Source: an uncultured Devosia sp. (GTDB lineage: Bacteria > Pseudomonadota > Alphaproteobacteria > Rhizobiales > Devosiaceae). From it: 64,000 nucleotides of DNA. The stretch is taken from NCBI RefSeq assembly GCF_913055165.1, contig NZ_CAJXJS010000017.1, positions 1-64,000 of the forward strand, in the 5' to 3' direction. The position numbers were made by a program, and so were the translations under genes. Positions 1 to 8,762 of the stretch are shown piece after piece (positions within the stretch are counted from its first letter, which is position 1; every line of letters begins with the position of its first letter). The notes below the pieces were generated by a model that saw only the letters and a program-made list of their open reading frames with translations, made no database searches and was not told the DNA's origin.

Positions 1-75
1 CCCAGATAGCTCAGTTGGTAGAGCAGCGGATTGAAAATCCGCGTGTCGCTGGTTCGATTCCGGCTCTGGGCACCA
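1..75 (+). tRNA. tRNA-Phe (GAA), first base outside the window
   Basis: Cloverleaf: D arm around 10-25, anticodon stem GCGGA/TCCGC enclosing the loop TTGAAAA with anticodon GAA at 33-35, T arm around 48-64, and 3' acceptor strand TCTGGGC at 65-71 followed by A and encoded CCA (73-75). The 5' acceptor strand reads CCCAGA from base 1, so the initial G that pairs with C71 lies just before the window. Confidence 0.95.
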
Positions 76-199
76 CCTTTTCCCATTAAGTATTTGAGTC
101 CCCGGACTGTCGCTTGGCGCCAAGCGGCTGCTTGCTTGCAGGCAATCCGGATGGCAGCCGATACCCGTTTTGTCTGCCCTGAGCGACGTGTTGACGGGC

Positions 200-214
200 G
201 ATCATCTTGTGATC
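200..214. promoter_or_regulatory. Inverted repeat GATCA-N5-TGATC upstream of the hemerythrin-like gene
   Basis: A perfect 5+5 inverted repeat separated by five bases lies about 115 bases before the chosen start at 329. The stretch 76-328 between tRNA-Phe and that gene holds no convincing gene. The repeat could be a regulator site, but it is short and I recognise no named operator. No good FNR-type TTGAT-N4-ATCAA box is present. Confidence 0.25.
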
Positions 215-328
215 GGCAACTGGCTCTTTTGGGCCATGACGCGCCAGGGAACACCTCTTATCCGCCTCTGCAGAAGTGTACGACCTGGCCTCTGGCCGGT
301 CGGGACACCTGCATCGAGAGGATCGAAC

Positions 329-1003
329 ATGACCACCACACAGCCGCGCCACGACATGTATTCCGCAATCCACAAGGGGATTCGCTACGCTCACTGTCAG
401 CAGCTTATGCATTTGAGCAACTTCGACATTGACGATGACGTCGCCCGCGATGCGCTGATTGCATCCATGCGCCGGCACATGGTGCTCTGCCACGGGCACC
501 TGCATCACGAGAACGAACACATTCACACCGCGCTGGAAGCGCGGAGCCCGGGAGCATCCGAGGTTGCAGAAGAAGGGCATGTGGAGCACGAGCAGAGTTT
601 TGCCGAGATCGAGAACCTGATCGAGGCACTTGCCAAGGCCCCCAAGAGCGAACGTGCCGCGGCCGCTCGGGCGCTCTATCGCCGGTTTGCATTGTTCATG
701 GCCCACGACTTCGAACATATGAACGAGGAGGAAACGATCCTCCAGACGGCCCTACAATATGCCTTTACCGACGCCGAGCTGATGGAAATCGAGCACCGGA
801 TCGTTACCTCGATTCCGGCAGAAGAGGTGCCGCTGTCCGTGGTGCCGATGCTCTGCGCCATGCATCCAAGCGATCGCCGGGCGACGCTGTCCGGAATGAA
901 GCAAGGCATGCCTCCGGAGGCCTTCGGTGGCGTGATGGAGGGCATGGTTCGGCCCCACGTGTCGGATCGCGAATGGGCCCAGCTGAGCGATCTGCGCGGC
1001 TAA
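329..1003 (+). CDS. Hemerythrin-like (HHE) domain protein
   Basis: A 224-residue protein with histidine/glutamate-rich helices typical of hemerythrin-like four-helix bundles that bind a di-iron centre: a first cluster in RRHMVLCHGHLHHENEH, a second around GHVEHEQSFAEIE and a third in FMAHDFEHMNEEE. Such proteins bind or sense oxygen, nitric oxide or iron; the exact role here is unknown. The C-terminal ~70 residues fall outside the usual domain. The start at 329 (MTTTQPRHD) is chosen because GAGAGGATCG lies just upstream; the frame is open back to 170, but those extra 53 residues do not look like a domain. The following cupin gene is co-directional, 58 bases on. Confidence 0.75.
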   Translation: MTTTQPRHDMYSAIHKGIRYAHCQQLMHLSNFDIDDDVARDALIASMRRHMVLCHGHLHHENEHIHTALEARSPGASEVAEEGHVEHEQSFAEIENLIEALAKAPKSERAAAARALYRRFALFMAHDFEHMNEEETILQTALQYAFTDAELMEIEHRIVTSIPAEEVPLSVVPMLCAMHPSDRRATLSGMKQGMPPEAFGGVMEGMVRPHVSDREWAQLSDLRG

Positions 1004-1061
1004 TGGCGTTTTCCGGACTCCGGCCTGGAAGGACCGGGGTCCGCGCAGCGAGGGACCAGAT

Positions 1062-1460
1062 ATGTGTCGGACACAATGTTCATGCGGGTCGCCATGCCCG
1101 CAGCGTCAGTCCAGCCCGCCCCAGGGCGTACACCTGCTGCGGGCCACCCCGGAGCAGGCGGGCAGGACAATCAAGTTTCAGGGTGGCGTCTATGGTGCCA
1201 ATACCTCTTTCTTTGCCGTCTCGGTGGAGCCCGGCTCCGGGCCGGGCCTGCATGTCCACCCCTATGCCGAAGTCTGGATCGTCCGGCGGGGACAGGCCGG
1301 CTTTCAGGCTGGTCGCGAGGAAATCGTCGCCGGGCCCGGCGATATCCTGGTCGTCGAGGCTTCCGTACCGCACAAGTTTACCAGCATGGGCAATGAGCGC
1401 CTGGAGATGGTCTGCATCCACGACAGCGGCAATATCGTCCAGCATTCGGTGGAGCAGTAG
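1062..1460 (+). CDS. Small cupin-domain protein
   Basis: A 132-residue single-domain cupin. Motif 1 is visible as HVHPYAEVW followed by a glycine, supplying two His and a Glu as metal ligands; motif 2 is in GDILVVEASVPHKF, supplying the third His. Substrate is not predictable. The N-terminus contains four cysteines in MCRTQCSCGSPCP; this is unusual and may be real or may mean translation starts later, though no better start codon is visible and AGGGACC precedes the ATG at a fair distance. It lies after the hemerythrin-like gene and converges with the LuxR-type regulator, the two stops being only 11 bases apart. Confidence 0.7.
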   Translation: MCRTQCSCGSPCPQRQSSPPQGVHLLRATPEQAGRTIKFQGGVYGANTSFFAVSVEPGSGPGLHVHPYAEVWIVRRGQAGFQAGREEIVAGPGDILVVEASVPHKFTSMGNERLEMVCIHDSGNIVQHSVEQ

Positions 1461-1471
1461 CGCGCATGCGC

Positions 1472-4126
1472 CTAAGCGCTCCGAGCCTTGCGGAACTGCG
1501 CTGCGGCCTGGCCGCGCGAACGGACGCCGAGCTTGTCCAGAATATTGGCAACATGGCGCTTGACGGTATGGGGCGAGAGCAGCAGGTCCCGCGCGATTGT
1601 CTTGTTGCTGTCGCCCCCAGCCAGGCGCTCCAATATCTCCATCTCGCGGAGGCTGAGGCCGAGTCTGTCCGATTTCGGCTGTGACCGCAGGGTTTGCCGT
1701 GCCTCGTCCAGTCGGTCGACAAGCGAGAGCAGGGTATTGCGCTGCGCATCATATTTGCCGCCTGCGAAGGGGATATTGGCCAGTTCCTTCAGCCTGACCC
1801 CGCCCAGGAAGGTGAGCCGCAAGAGCTCGCCCGACGCGGAAAGCGCAGCAATCAGGTCGGACAGTCTTTGCCACGCGACCGCATAGTCGAGCGCACGTGC
1901 CCTTGCCAATGCGCTCAATGCGGCAAGCTCGGGCGCCAGTGCGAGGTAGTCACCCCGCATGGCGCTGACGGTGATCCCGGCCTCCAGTTCCGGTGGGACA
2001 CGGTCCCGGGGACGCCGCAAGCTCTGCAAGACTGCGAGATAGGCCTGACCGAGACGAAGGTAAGGCATGTCCAGGATGCGCAATTCGTTGTCGAGGCGCT
2101 CGCAGCATTGGTCCAGGGCATCCCAATCCTCAAGCGCCGCGTAGAACCGCCCGAAGAACAGCGCGGAGAGGCCGCGCCAATAGGCCCAGGACTGGCCTTC
2201 ACGCCCCTCGAAAAGGCCGAAGAGACGATCGGCCGCCGTGCGCAAGGCAGCGGGATCCCCCTGAGCATAGCCCAGTATGGAGCGCGCGATCTGGATCGAA
2301 CCCCTGACCGAATAGGGCTTGTTGTGCCAGGCCTGGCTGCCCTCGACCTCGCCAACGATTGCAGCCGCTTCGGGATACTTCCCGGACAGAAGCAGGTGCC
2401 AGATGCGCATGCTCAGGGCGCTGTCCCTCAGCATCTCGTCGCGATCGCCGGCAATGGCCAGTGCGCCGGTGGCGTAGCGTTCGGCGCGGCCTCGCATGCC
2501 TTGTTGCAGCCCCAGATAGATGTGCAGTCCGCACTGGTTCCAGATGACCGGATCGCCGCTTGCGACCAGGCTCTCGAACATGCGGTCAAAATAGCGCATT
2601 TCCTGTTCGACCGTGCCGCTGACACGGGAGAGAAGATAGCCGGCCAAGGCGCAGAGCGCCCGGGTGCCGGCATCAAGCGGCTCCTGCTCCAGCTCGGCCA
2701 GAAGGGTCATTGCCTCCGCAGTTCTCGCTTCGCCAAACCTGGCAACCAGTTCATAGGCACGGGACCGCTGGCAGCGCTCGGTCGCCCCGGCCTGCGCGAA
2801 GAGTCTTGCCGCATTGGCCATGTGAATCCCGGCCTGCTGCCAACGCGGATAGCACGATTCACAAAGGCCCAACGTGTAGGACAGCTCGGCCGACTGGGCG
2901 ATGAAGCTCTCGGGCAGCGCATGAACCAACCGGCTCACCCGCTCGATCTCGCCCTGGGGCAGAAGCACACTGCACAGCGCCGACAGTTCGGCTTCGGCCT
3001 GAACGAACCGCCCGGCCTGCACCAGATAGCTGATGCGCCTTTCCGGCGTGGCCTCCGCCGCTGCCGCGCGGGTCAGCAGTGTTTCGAACTGCTCACGGGT
3101 AGAGGTTCGTCGCAACCGCGCGAGGAGGTAGTCTCGAAACAAATCATGCAGCCGCAACACGCCCCTGGAAGGGTCCAGCTCGCTGGCAAACAGTCCCCTT
3201 CGAACAACCTCTTCCAGCAGCATTCCCGCATCGGGGCGGCCCGTCACCGCCTGACAGACTGGTTCGCTCAATTCGGTCAGAATTGAACACTCGGTCAGAA
3301 ATGCCACCAGATCCTCAGGCAGGTGCGCAAGGACCTCGCTGCTGAGGAAATCAAAGGCCGGGCCTTCCAGTCCCGCCAGGTCAGTGGCTGCGGTGCCCGC
3401 CTGCAGCGCCAGTTCGCAACCGGCCGGCCATCCGGCCATTTTCGACCAGATGCGCCGCAGGCTCTCTGCGTCCTCGCGCCGACCATGAGTTTCTGCCAGC
3501 GATGTGAACTCATCCAGGGTGAAACGCAGATCGTCGGCCCCGAATTCCCCTAGCGCGCCGCTCAAGCGCAGCCGGGGCAAGGCCAGAGGCGGCTTTTCAC
3601 GCGTCGAGAGGACGATGGTCCAGCGTTCCGGCAACCGCTCGACGAGCCGCTCGAGCCAACCGAACACGGTCGGATCATGCAGCCTGTGGGTGTCGTCAAA
3701 AACGATGACACCCCGGTCGACCTCGCTGGCGGCAAGGGCATCGGCAATCAGGTCGGCGACGCGCCATTGGCCGGCTTGGTCCTGCCGCGCGATTTCAAGC
3801 ATGCCCTGAACCGATGTCCGCCAGGGAATGTCCGCAGCCTCCAGTGCCAGTTCGAGCGCAAAAAGCAGGCGTGGCAGATCATCGCCTTCGTCGATGGAAA
3901 TCCAGAAAGCCGCGATGTGTGGTGAGACGCCAGCGAGCGCGCGCACCAGGGTAGTCGTCTTGCCAAAGCCGGCGGGGGCGGAAATCAGGATGAGCCTGTA
4001 ACGGCTCAGGGCCGCGCCCAGCCTCGCCTCCAGGCCTGGCCGATCGATCTGGGCCATCCTGAGGGCTGGCGCATGCACTTTGGTGGCCGGAAGGACAATG
4101 TCCGCCGGGCGGTCGTTCGAGCTCAT
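1472..4126 (-). CDS. Large ATP-binding LuxR-family regulator (MalT/LAL type)
   Basis: About 884 residues. After a short leader (LPATKVHAPAL, typical of the family) comes a P-loop NTPase with Walker A APAGFGKTT and Walker B GVIVFDD, then a long TPR-like helical sensor region, and a C-terminal LuxR helix-turn-helix (LSLREMEILERLAGGDSNK to SPHTVKRHVANILDKL). MalT-like proteins are ATP-dependent, inducer-binding transcription activators; the inducer here is unknown. I chose ATG 4126 (MSSNDRP) because it leaves a normal leader; the frame is open to 4279, with further ATGs at 4246 and 4222, and none of the candidates has a strong ribosome site. The neighbouring cupin and autotransporter unit are possible targets by position only. 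Confidence 0.85.
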   Translation of the reverse strand: MSSNDRPADIVLPATKVHAPALRMAQIDRPGLEARLGAALSRYRLILISAPAGFGKTTTLVRALAGVSPHIAAFWISIDEGDDLPRLLFALELALEAADIPWRTSVQGMLEIARQDQAGQWRVADLIADALAASEVDRGVIVFDDTHRLHDPTVFGWLERLVERLPERWTIVLSTREKPPLALPRLRLSGALGEFGADDLRFTLDEFTSLAETHGRREDAESLRRIWSKMAGWPAGCELALQAGTAATDLAGLEGPAFDFLSSEVLAHLPEDLVAFLTECSILTELSEPVCQAVTGRPDAGMLLEEVVRRGLFASELDPSRGVLRLHDLFRDYLLARLRRTSTREQFETLLTRAAAAEATPERRISYLVQAGRFVQAEAELSALCSVLLPQGEIERVSRLVHALPESFIAQSAELSYTLGLCESCYPRWQQAGIHMANAARLFAQAGATERCQRSRAYELVARFGEARTAEAMTLLAELEQEPLDAGTRALCALAGYLLSRVSGTVEQEMRYFDRMFESLVASGDPVIWNQCGLHIYLGLQQGMRGRAERYATGALAIAGDRDEMLRDSALSMRIWHLLLSGKYPEAAAIVGEVEGSQAWHNKPYSVRGSIQIARSILGYAQGDPAALRTAADRLFGLFEGREGQSWAYWRGLSALFFGRFYAALEDWDALDQCCERLDNELRILDMPYLRLGQAYLAVLQSLRRPRDRVPPELEAGITVSAMRGDYLALAPELAALSALARARALDYAVAWQRLSDLIAALSASGELLRLTFLGGVRLKELANIPFAGGKYDAQRNTLLSLVDRLDEARQTLRSQPKSDRLGLSLREMEILERLAGGDSNKTIARDLLLSPHTVKRHVANILDKLGVRSRGQAAAQFRKARSA

Positions 4127-4341
4127 ACTGGCTAGCCTGTCATGCGCCAGCCACTGGCGGGTACGCGGAACGCCATAGCGGCCATCGGCTCCTCGTGCCC
4201 AACGATCCGGTTCATCTTGCATGTAATGGGATATTCTTGGGGTCATCAAGAGGTGATGCCGCGCCGACGCCATGATCATTGACGTCCCGGGAAGACCTGG
4301 GACGTCAGAGTTGGATAGAGCGAGCGTGATTCAGCCCTCGG

Positions 4342-5073
4342 CTAGGGCACAACATCGAAGGCGTGGGCGGCGTCGAAGATCGACTCGCACAAGGACTTCG
4401 TCGTCTCGGCATGCAGGTAAACCAGTGACCAGCTCATTGCGCGCATGCTGACGCCCTGCGCTGCGAAGGGACCACCCACTTCGGCGCGCTCGAAGGCAAT
4501 GACGGCATCTTCACGTCGCCGCAGGCAGTCGGCAGCCGCGTCGCGCCAGGTCGCATAGGCCTCCCCCAAGGCGTCGAGCCGATGATTGGCCTCGTCGCGC
4601 GCGAGCGCCTGATAGTCGATCATGGTGCGGGAGTAGCAGGCCTCATAGCCCGGAGACTGTTCGCTACCGCATTGCTCCATCGCGGCGATTCGACGGTCCG
4701 AAAGATAGGCCATGGCTGATTGCAGGTCGGCTTTGGTGGTCTCCACCAAGCTGTACACCGTGACCTCCGCATCCGTCGCGCAGGCCTGCAAGTCATAATC
4801 CAGAAGGGTTTCTATGGCGGCACTCTGCGCATCGCTGACGGCGGCCATCGGCGCCATCCGGCTCATCGCCTGCTGGCTCTCAAGCAGGGCCGAAGCGCCT
4901 GCCTGCTCGATATAGGAGGCAATGCCGTCCCAAACGTTGCATTTTGCCGTTTCCGCATGGGCTGGCAACAGGGCAATCTGTCTCCAGATATCCAGCGGCG
5001 TTTCAGCGATGGCTGGCGCGGTGACGGTCAGCAATGTGCAGCAGCTCAGAAACGTGCGGACTAACGTGCTCAT
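4342..5073 (-). CDS. Exported protein with six cysteines, unknown function
   Basis: A 243-residue protein with a clear signal peptide (about residues 1-23, ending AIAETP). The mature part is mostly helical, rich in Ala/Glu/Asp, with six cysteines spread over its length (around 45, 98, 135, 146, 184 and 228), which could form three disulfides in the periplasm. I do not recognise the family; it loosely resembles the helical, cysteine-paired periplasmic proteins of the LprI/DUF1311 kind but lacks a clear signature. Its ATG lies three bases after the stop codon of the autotransporter gene, so the two are almost certainly one transcript and translationally coupled. That suggests a partner or periplasmic helper for the autotransporter, which is inference. 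Confidence 0.7.
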   Translation of the reverse strand: MSTLVRTFLSCCTLLTVTAPAIAETPLDIWRQIALLPAHAETAKCNVWDGIASYIEQAGASALLESQQAMSRMAPMAAVSDAQSAAIETLLDYDLQACATDAEVTVYSLVETTKADLQSAMAYLSDRRIAAMEQCGSEQSPGYEACYSRTMIDYQALARDEANHRLDALGEAYATWRDAAADCLRRREDAVIAFERAEVGGPFAAQGVSMRAMSWSLVYLHAETTKSLCESIFDAAHAFDVVP

Positions 5074-5076
5074 GGT

Positions 5077-7107
5077 CTAGAACCCCGCCTGCAGGCCTGT
5101 GCCGACCGTCCAGTTCTCGGCATAGGTTCCTCCGAGATTGGCCGATGCGTAAGTATTGAGGCGCAGCCGGTCGGTGGGGGCCCATTCGAGATTGACGCCG
5201 AAGCTGTGCCAGCTCCCCTGATGACCGGTGGCCGGAGCGGAGAAGCTGGCAACATTCGGCACCGCCACGCTGACGCCGGCTGCGGACCCGTCGATGAGAT
5301 GGTTGAATGCGTAGCTGGCGCCGATGGTGAGCTGCGGAGAGAGAGCGAAATCCGCTTCAAGACCGAGGGTCACCAGGTTCGTGGTATTGACCTGCTCGGA
5401 GACGGTACCAGCGCCGACGCCGCCCGTCTCGCGATAGCCGGCCATGGTGCTGCGGCCGACCAGCCACTGGGCATAGGGCGTCACTTCGAGCGCGTCGCCA
5501 AGGGCCTGTGTCCAGCCGGCGCGGACCGCGCCTGTCAATGTGGTGACGCCGGTCTGTCCGGTGGCAGTTTCGATAGCCGAGCCGTTGAGATAGTTGCGAT
5601 TGATCGAGGCACCGAGCATGTCGGCGCGGGCTCCGACACTGAGTTCGAGACCGTTCAGGGCAGGTGCAGCAAAGGCCGTACCAAGGTCGACCGCTGCCCC
5701 GCCACCGAGCCAGGCACCCGTATACGTAGCGTTTCCACCCAGGTAGAGCGGCGAGGACTCCATGCCCGTGACGCCGCCGCCGCCAGTGACCGACCAGCCT
5801 GGCTGGCGCCAGGTCAGCATTCCACCCGCAAGGTTTGAAGAACTGCCCTGAACATGCTCGAAATCGAGAGAGGCGCTCAGCCCCGACATGCCGGAGGCTG
5901 TGGGCATGGTGTGGAGCACCCGTCCCGTGGCGATGGCTGACGGCAGGCGGGCCACCTCCTGCAGAGAAGCCACTGAATTCGCGTAATCGGTTGTGCCGAA
6001 CAGGACCCCGGAGCGCGCCAGAAATGCCTGGTATTGCTCTTCGCCAGTTTCGCCCCAGCCGACAATGGTGGAACCGTCATCGCTGATGGCTGTTGCTTCG
6101 CGGAGAATCCACCCACCGGTCCCGACACCAGTCTCGGCCAGCCATGCATCAAGCGACTGGGCGCCGGATGCCTCGGTCCAGCGGAACGCAACGGTACCAT
6201 CGCCCTCATCCGCGAGGATGTATTGGCCCACCACTGTCGCCCCGTCGGCCGAAATGTCGGTCGCTTCGGAATACATCCAGCCGGTCCCGCCATCGAGAGC
6301 CACAGCATCGCCATAGCTGCCGGCTTCCTGGGTCCAGCGGACAGCATGACCTATGCTGGCTGCGTCTGACGCTTCGCCAACAATATAGCGCGCGTCATTG
6401 GTAATGGCCTCGGCGCGGCTGTAATTCCCGCCGCCGAAAAAGCCCAGACCCTGGAGACCATCAGCAGAACCAAGATCCTTGTAGAAGGCCTGGTAGCCGC
6501 CTGCCGCCATGCGCCCGTTTCCGACGACGATGCCATTGTCGGAAACATCCATTGCTCGGCTGCTCGGCGCGCCGCCACCCAGCCAGCCGAGAAGCTGCAT
6601 GCCGCCCGCCTCGGTCCAGGCGAAGGCAACGTTCTGGCCGGCTCCGGATACACTGCCCACTACGACATTGCCGTCTGAAGACACGCCATCGGCTACGCTG
6701 CTGTTGTAACCATTGGTGCCGAGGTTGGCCAAGCCATCAGCCTGGGTCCAGCGAAAGGCCTCGACATGGGTGCCACCGCCGCCGTCCGGCACGATATGGT
6801 AGCCGACAATCGCCTTGCCATCGCCCGAAACGCCGCGCCCATCGGCGCCAGTGCCGGGAAGGGCAAACATGCCTGTATTCGCATCCCAGCGAAACGCCAC
6901 CTGTGTCAGGTTGTTGCTGCCCGCCGTGCCGACCACCACGCCGCCATCGGCCGAGACGTCATAGGCGTAACTGACGTCATATCCCCCGGCAGGATATCCC
7001 AGCCACCATAGGCCCGGGTCGCCCGCATCCTGGGCGTGTACCGGCAGGCCAAGACCCAAGGCGGCGGAGGCGGCGCCTATGGCCATTCCGGAGCGTAGCT
7101 GCCCCAT
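5077..7107 (-). CDS. Autotransporter with HAF-type repeats and outer-membrane beta-barrel
   Basis: About 676 residues from ATG 7107, giving a signal peptide (MGQLRSGMAIGAASAALGL... cut after VHA). The frame runs back to a GTG at 7218, but the added 37 residues would bury the signal. The passenger (about 25-370) has roughly seven repeats of 40-55 residues with the pattern S.DG..VVG followed by AFRWT and G...L, as in HAF-type extracellular repeats. The C-terminal ~270 residues are a type V autotransporter barrel: alternating small/aromatic strands ending in a terminal Phe (GTGLQAGF). The product is expected in the outer membrane with the repeats outside the cell; adhesion is a guess. It is the first gene of a two-gene unit. 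Confidence 0.85.
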   Translation of the reverse strand: MGQLRSGMAIGAASAALGLGLPVHAQDAGDPGLWWLGYPAGGYDVSYAYDVSADGGVVVGTAGSNNLTQVAFRWDANTGMFALPGTGADGRGVSGDGKAIVGYHIVPDGGGGTHVEAFRWTQADGLANLGTNGYNSSVADGVSSDGNVVVGSVSGAGQNVAFAWTEAGGMQLLGWLGGGAPSSRAMDVSDNGIVVGNGRMAAGGYQAFYKDLGSADGLQGLGFFGGGNYSRAEAITNDARYIVGEASDAASIGHAVRWTQEAGSYGDAVALDGGTGWMYSEATDISADGATVVGQYILADEGDGTVAFRWTEASGAQSLDAWLAETGVGTGGWILREATAISDDGSTIVGWGETGEEQYQAFLARSGVLFGTTDYANSVASLQEVARLPSAIATGRVLHTMPTASGMSGLSASLDFEHVQGSSSNLAGGMLTWRQPGWSVTGGGGVTGMESSPLYLGGNATYTGAWLGGGAAVDLGTAFAAPALNGLELSVGARADMLGASINRNYLNGSAIETATGQTGVTTLTGAVRAGWTQALGDALEVTPYAQWLVGRSTMAGYRETGGVGAGTVSEQVNTTNLVTLGLEADFALSPQLTIGASYAFNHLIDGSAAGVSVAVPNVASFSAPATGHQGSWHSFGVNLEWAPTDRLRLNTYASANLGGTYAENWTVGTGLQAGF

Positions 7108-7496
7108 TGAGCGCCTGTAAATGGACTGTGGCGGCGAGCACGGGACGGTTGCGCGCTGGGCGGGCGTTGTGATGTTGGGCATGTGGAAGGCGTCCGGCAA
7201 GTGAACGGCGGACGGCACGACTTGGTGCCGCCACCGGTTCCTGGTTGTTTCTCGCCTCTACCTGCTTGCTACCCGGCGGTTTGACATGGCCCAAACGGGC
7301 CATACCACGGCAATAATTGGACATTCACCTCCCAGACGCGATCGGGCGGTGTGTGCTCGGTATTGCTTCTCATTGGCTCGGAAAACCAAGTCGGATGCCG
7401 CCCGCGCGAAGCCGACAAAATACTTCCGGTTTAGTAGCGGATAGAGAGGTCGCCTGGCTCCAAAGTGCCAATGCATGTCACGTCAGTCTGTGGTCG

Positions 7497-8528
7497 CTAT
7501 GCCGCCCCGGCCACGGATTTTCGGATGATCAGGGGCGGTTTCTCACGCCTTTGCAGAGGCAGATTGTCCGGGTTTCCCTTTAGCTGAAGTCTGAGAAGGT
7601 CTGCCAGGGGAATGCATGCGTCAGTCAAGGGCGAATTGGTGACCGTCAGCGCTGGAGTCATTTCGGCTGACGCATATTGAGGCTCTTGATCGTCATGAGC
7701 GACGATCGAAATGTCCTCAGGCACCTTGAGCCCCTTGTCCGATATGGCTCGCAGGGCGCCCGCTGCAACCTGGACTGAAGCGCAGACCAGAGCAGTCGGG
7801 CGCGGCCCCTTACGTCCACCCAAAGCATCGAGGGTCGAAAGATAGCCGTAAGTCTCGGTCAAAGGTCCATGAAAAACCATCCCGGCCTTGGGTGGGAGCC
7901 CAAACTGGGCCAGCGTCTCAGTCAATCCCCTGGCGCGTTCACGGGCAAAGGCATGCTCCTTGGGACCATTTAGCAACGCAATCCTGCGGTGTCCCAATTC
8001 GCAAAGCAAGGACACGGCTGCTGCAGAGACATGGTGGTTGTCGATGTCGAAATAGGCAAATGCGTCATCTGGAGAGCACCTGCCATGAACGACAAATGTG
8101 ACGTTCAACTCCTCCAGGAGCGCAATTCTCGGATCGTTCGGTCTTGGGGTGTTGATGATGAAGCCGTCCACGACGCCTTTCGATATCAAGCGCCGATATG
8201 GTGCCAGTTCATCATTGCCGACGGCGACATGCAGCATCAGCTCCATGTCATGGGCTGTCAGTGCTGCGGATATCCCGGCAACAACTCCAAAGAACGTTGA
8301 GTCGGTCACCAGGTGTTCCGCGTTCGGGATCACCAGCGCAACCACGCCGGAGTGTCCACCAACCAGCTTGCGCGCGATCTGGTTGGGTCGATAGCCAAGC
8401 TGCCGGGCCTGCTCGGTCACCCGGGCCCGCGTTTTCGCGTTAACTTCTGGAAACCCGTTCAGCGCGCGACTGACTGTGGCAGGTGAAAGATCAAGGGCGC
8501 GGGCGATGTCTTTGAGCGTGACTGTCAT
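7497..8528 (-). CDS. LacI-family transcriptional repressor
   Basis: About 343 residues. The N-terminal LacI helix-turn-helix and hinge helix are plain (VTLKDIARALDLSPATVSRAL, then GYRPNQIARKL), followed by a periplasmic-binding-protein-like sugar domain (GVVALVIPN, VAHDDQEPQYASAEMTPALT). The start MTVTLKD at 8528 is conventional; an in-frame ATG at 8561 would place the probable operator 8533-8546 inside the coding sequence. Effector and targets are unknown; the two operator-like palindromes upstream suggest autoregulation and possibly control of the divergent chemoreceptor gene. No sugar uptake genes lie next to it, which is unusual for the family. Confidence 0.88.
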   Translation of the reverse strand: MTVTLKDIARALDLSPATVSRALNGFPEVNAKTRARVTEQARQLGYRPNQIARKLVGGHSGVVALVIPNAEHLVTDSTFFGVVAGISAALTAHDMELMLHVAVGNDELAPYRRLISKGVVDGFIINTPRPNDPRIALLEELNVTFVVHGRCSPDDAFAYFDIDNHHVSAAAVSLLCELGHRRIALLNGPKEHAFARERARGLTETLAQFGLPPKAGMVFHGPLTETYGYLSTLDALGGRKGPRPTALVCASVQVAAGALRAISDKGLKVPEDISIVAHDDQEPQYASAEMTPALTVTNSPLTDACIPLADLLRLQLKGNPDNLPLQRREKPPLIIRKSVAGAA

Positions 8529-8532
8529 GGCT

Positions 8533-8546
8533 TCAAATCGTTTTGA
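8533..8546. promoter_or_regulatory. Probable LacI-type operator 1
   Basis: TCAAATCGTTTTGA has arms TCAAA/TTTGA around a central CG, the layout expected of LacI-family operators. It sits four bases upstream of the repressor start codon. A near-identical site lies 78 bases further upstream. Confidence 0.6.
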
Positions 8547-8610
8547 GAAGCGCAGTCTCACGGACAGAGGTTGATGAGTCGTTAACGGCTGTATTCGCGC
8601 AAAGGTCTAT

Positions 8611-8624
8611 TTAAATCGTTTTGA
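8611..8624. promoter_or_regulatory. Probable LacI-type operator 2
   Basis: TTAAATCGTTTTGA differs from operator 1 by one base and lies in the intergenic region between the divergent repressor and chemoreceptor genes. The 78-base spacing would allow looping between two bound dimers. Confidence 0.55.
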
Positions 8625-8762
8625 AAAGGAGCCGATTGGCGCCGAATTTGTGCTGTTGATGCACAAAATTTAGGCGTAGTGCTTTAACTTTCGTGGTGAG
8701 AGGAATCCGTTAACAATTGCGGACTAAGACTAACGTGCCTCATATTCAAGGACGCAGGTGAA

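Noticed and set aside
1-75. tRNA-Phe as an integration site for a genomic island
   Set aside because: No integrase gene and no direct repeat of the tRNA 3' end was noticed downstream.
180-215. Possible FNR/Dnr box before the hemerythrin-like gene (TTGACGGGCGATCA)
   Set aside because: The match to TTGAT-N4-ATCAA is poor in both halves; only the separate GATCA inverted repeat is exact.
1694-3286. A 530-codon plus-strand frame opposite the MalT-like regulator
   Set aside because: The regulator has P-loop and LuxR motifs at its ends; the opposite frame has no recognisable motif.
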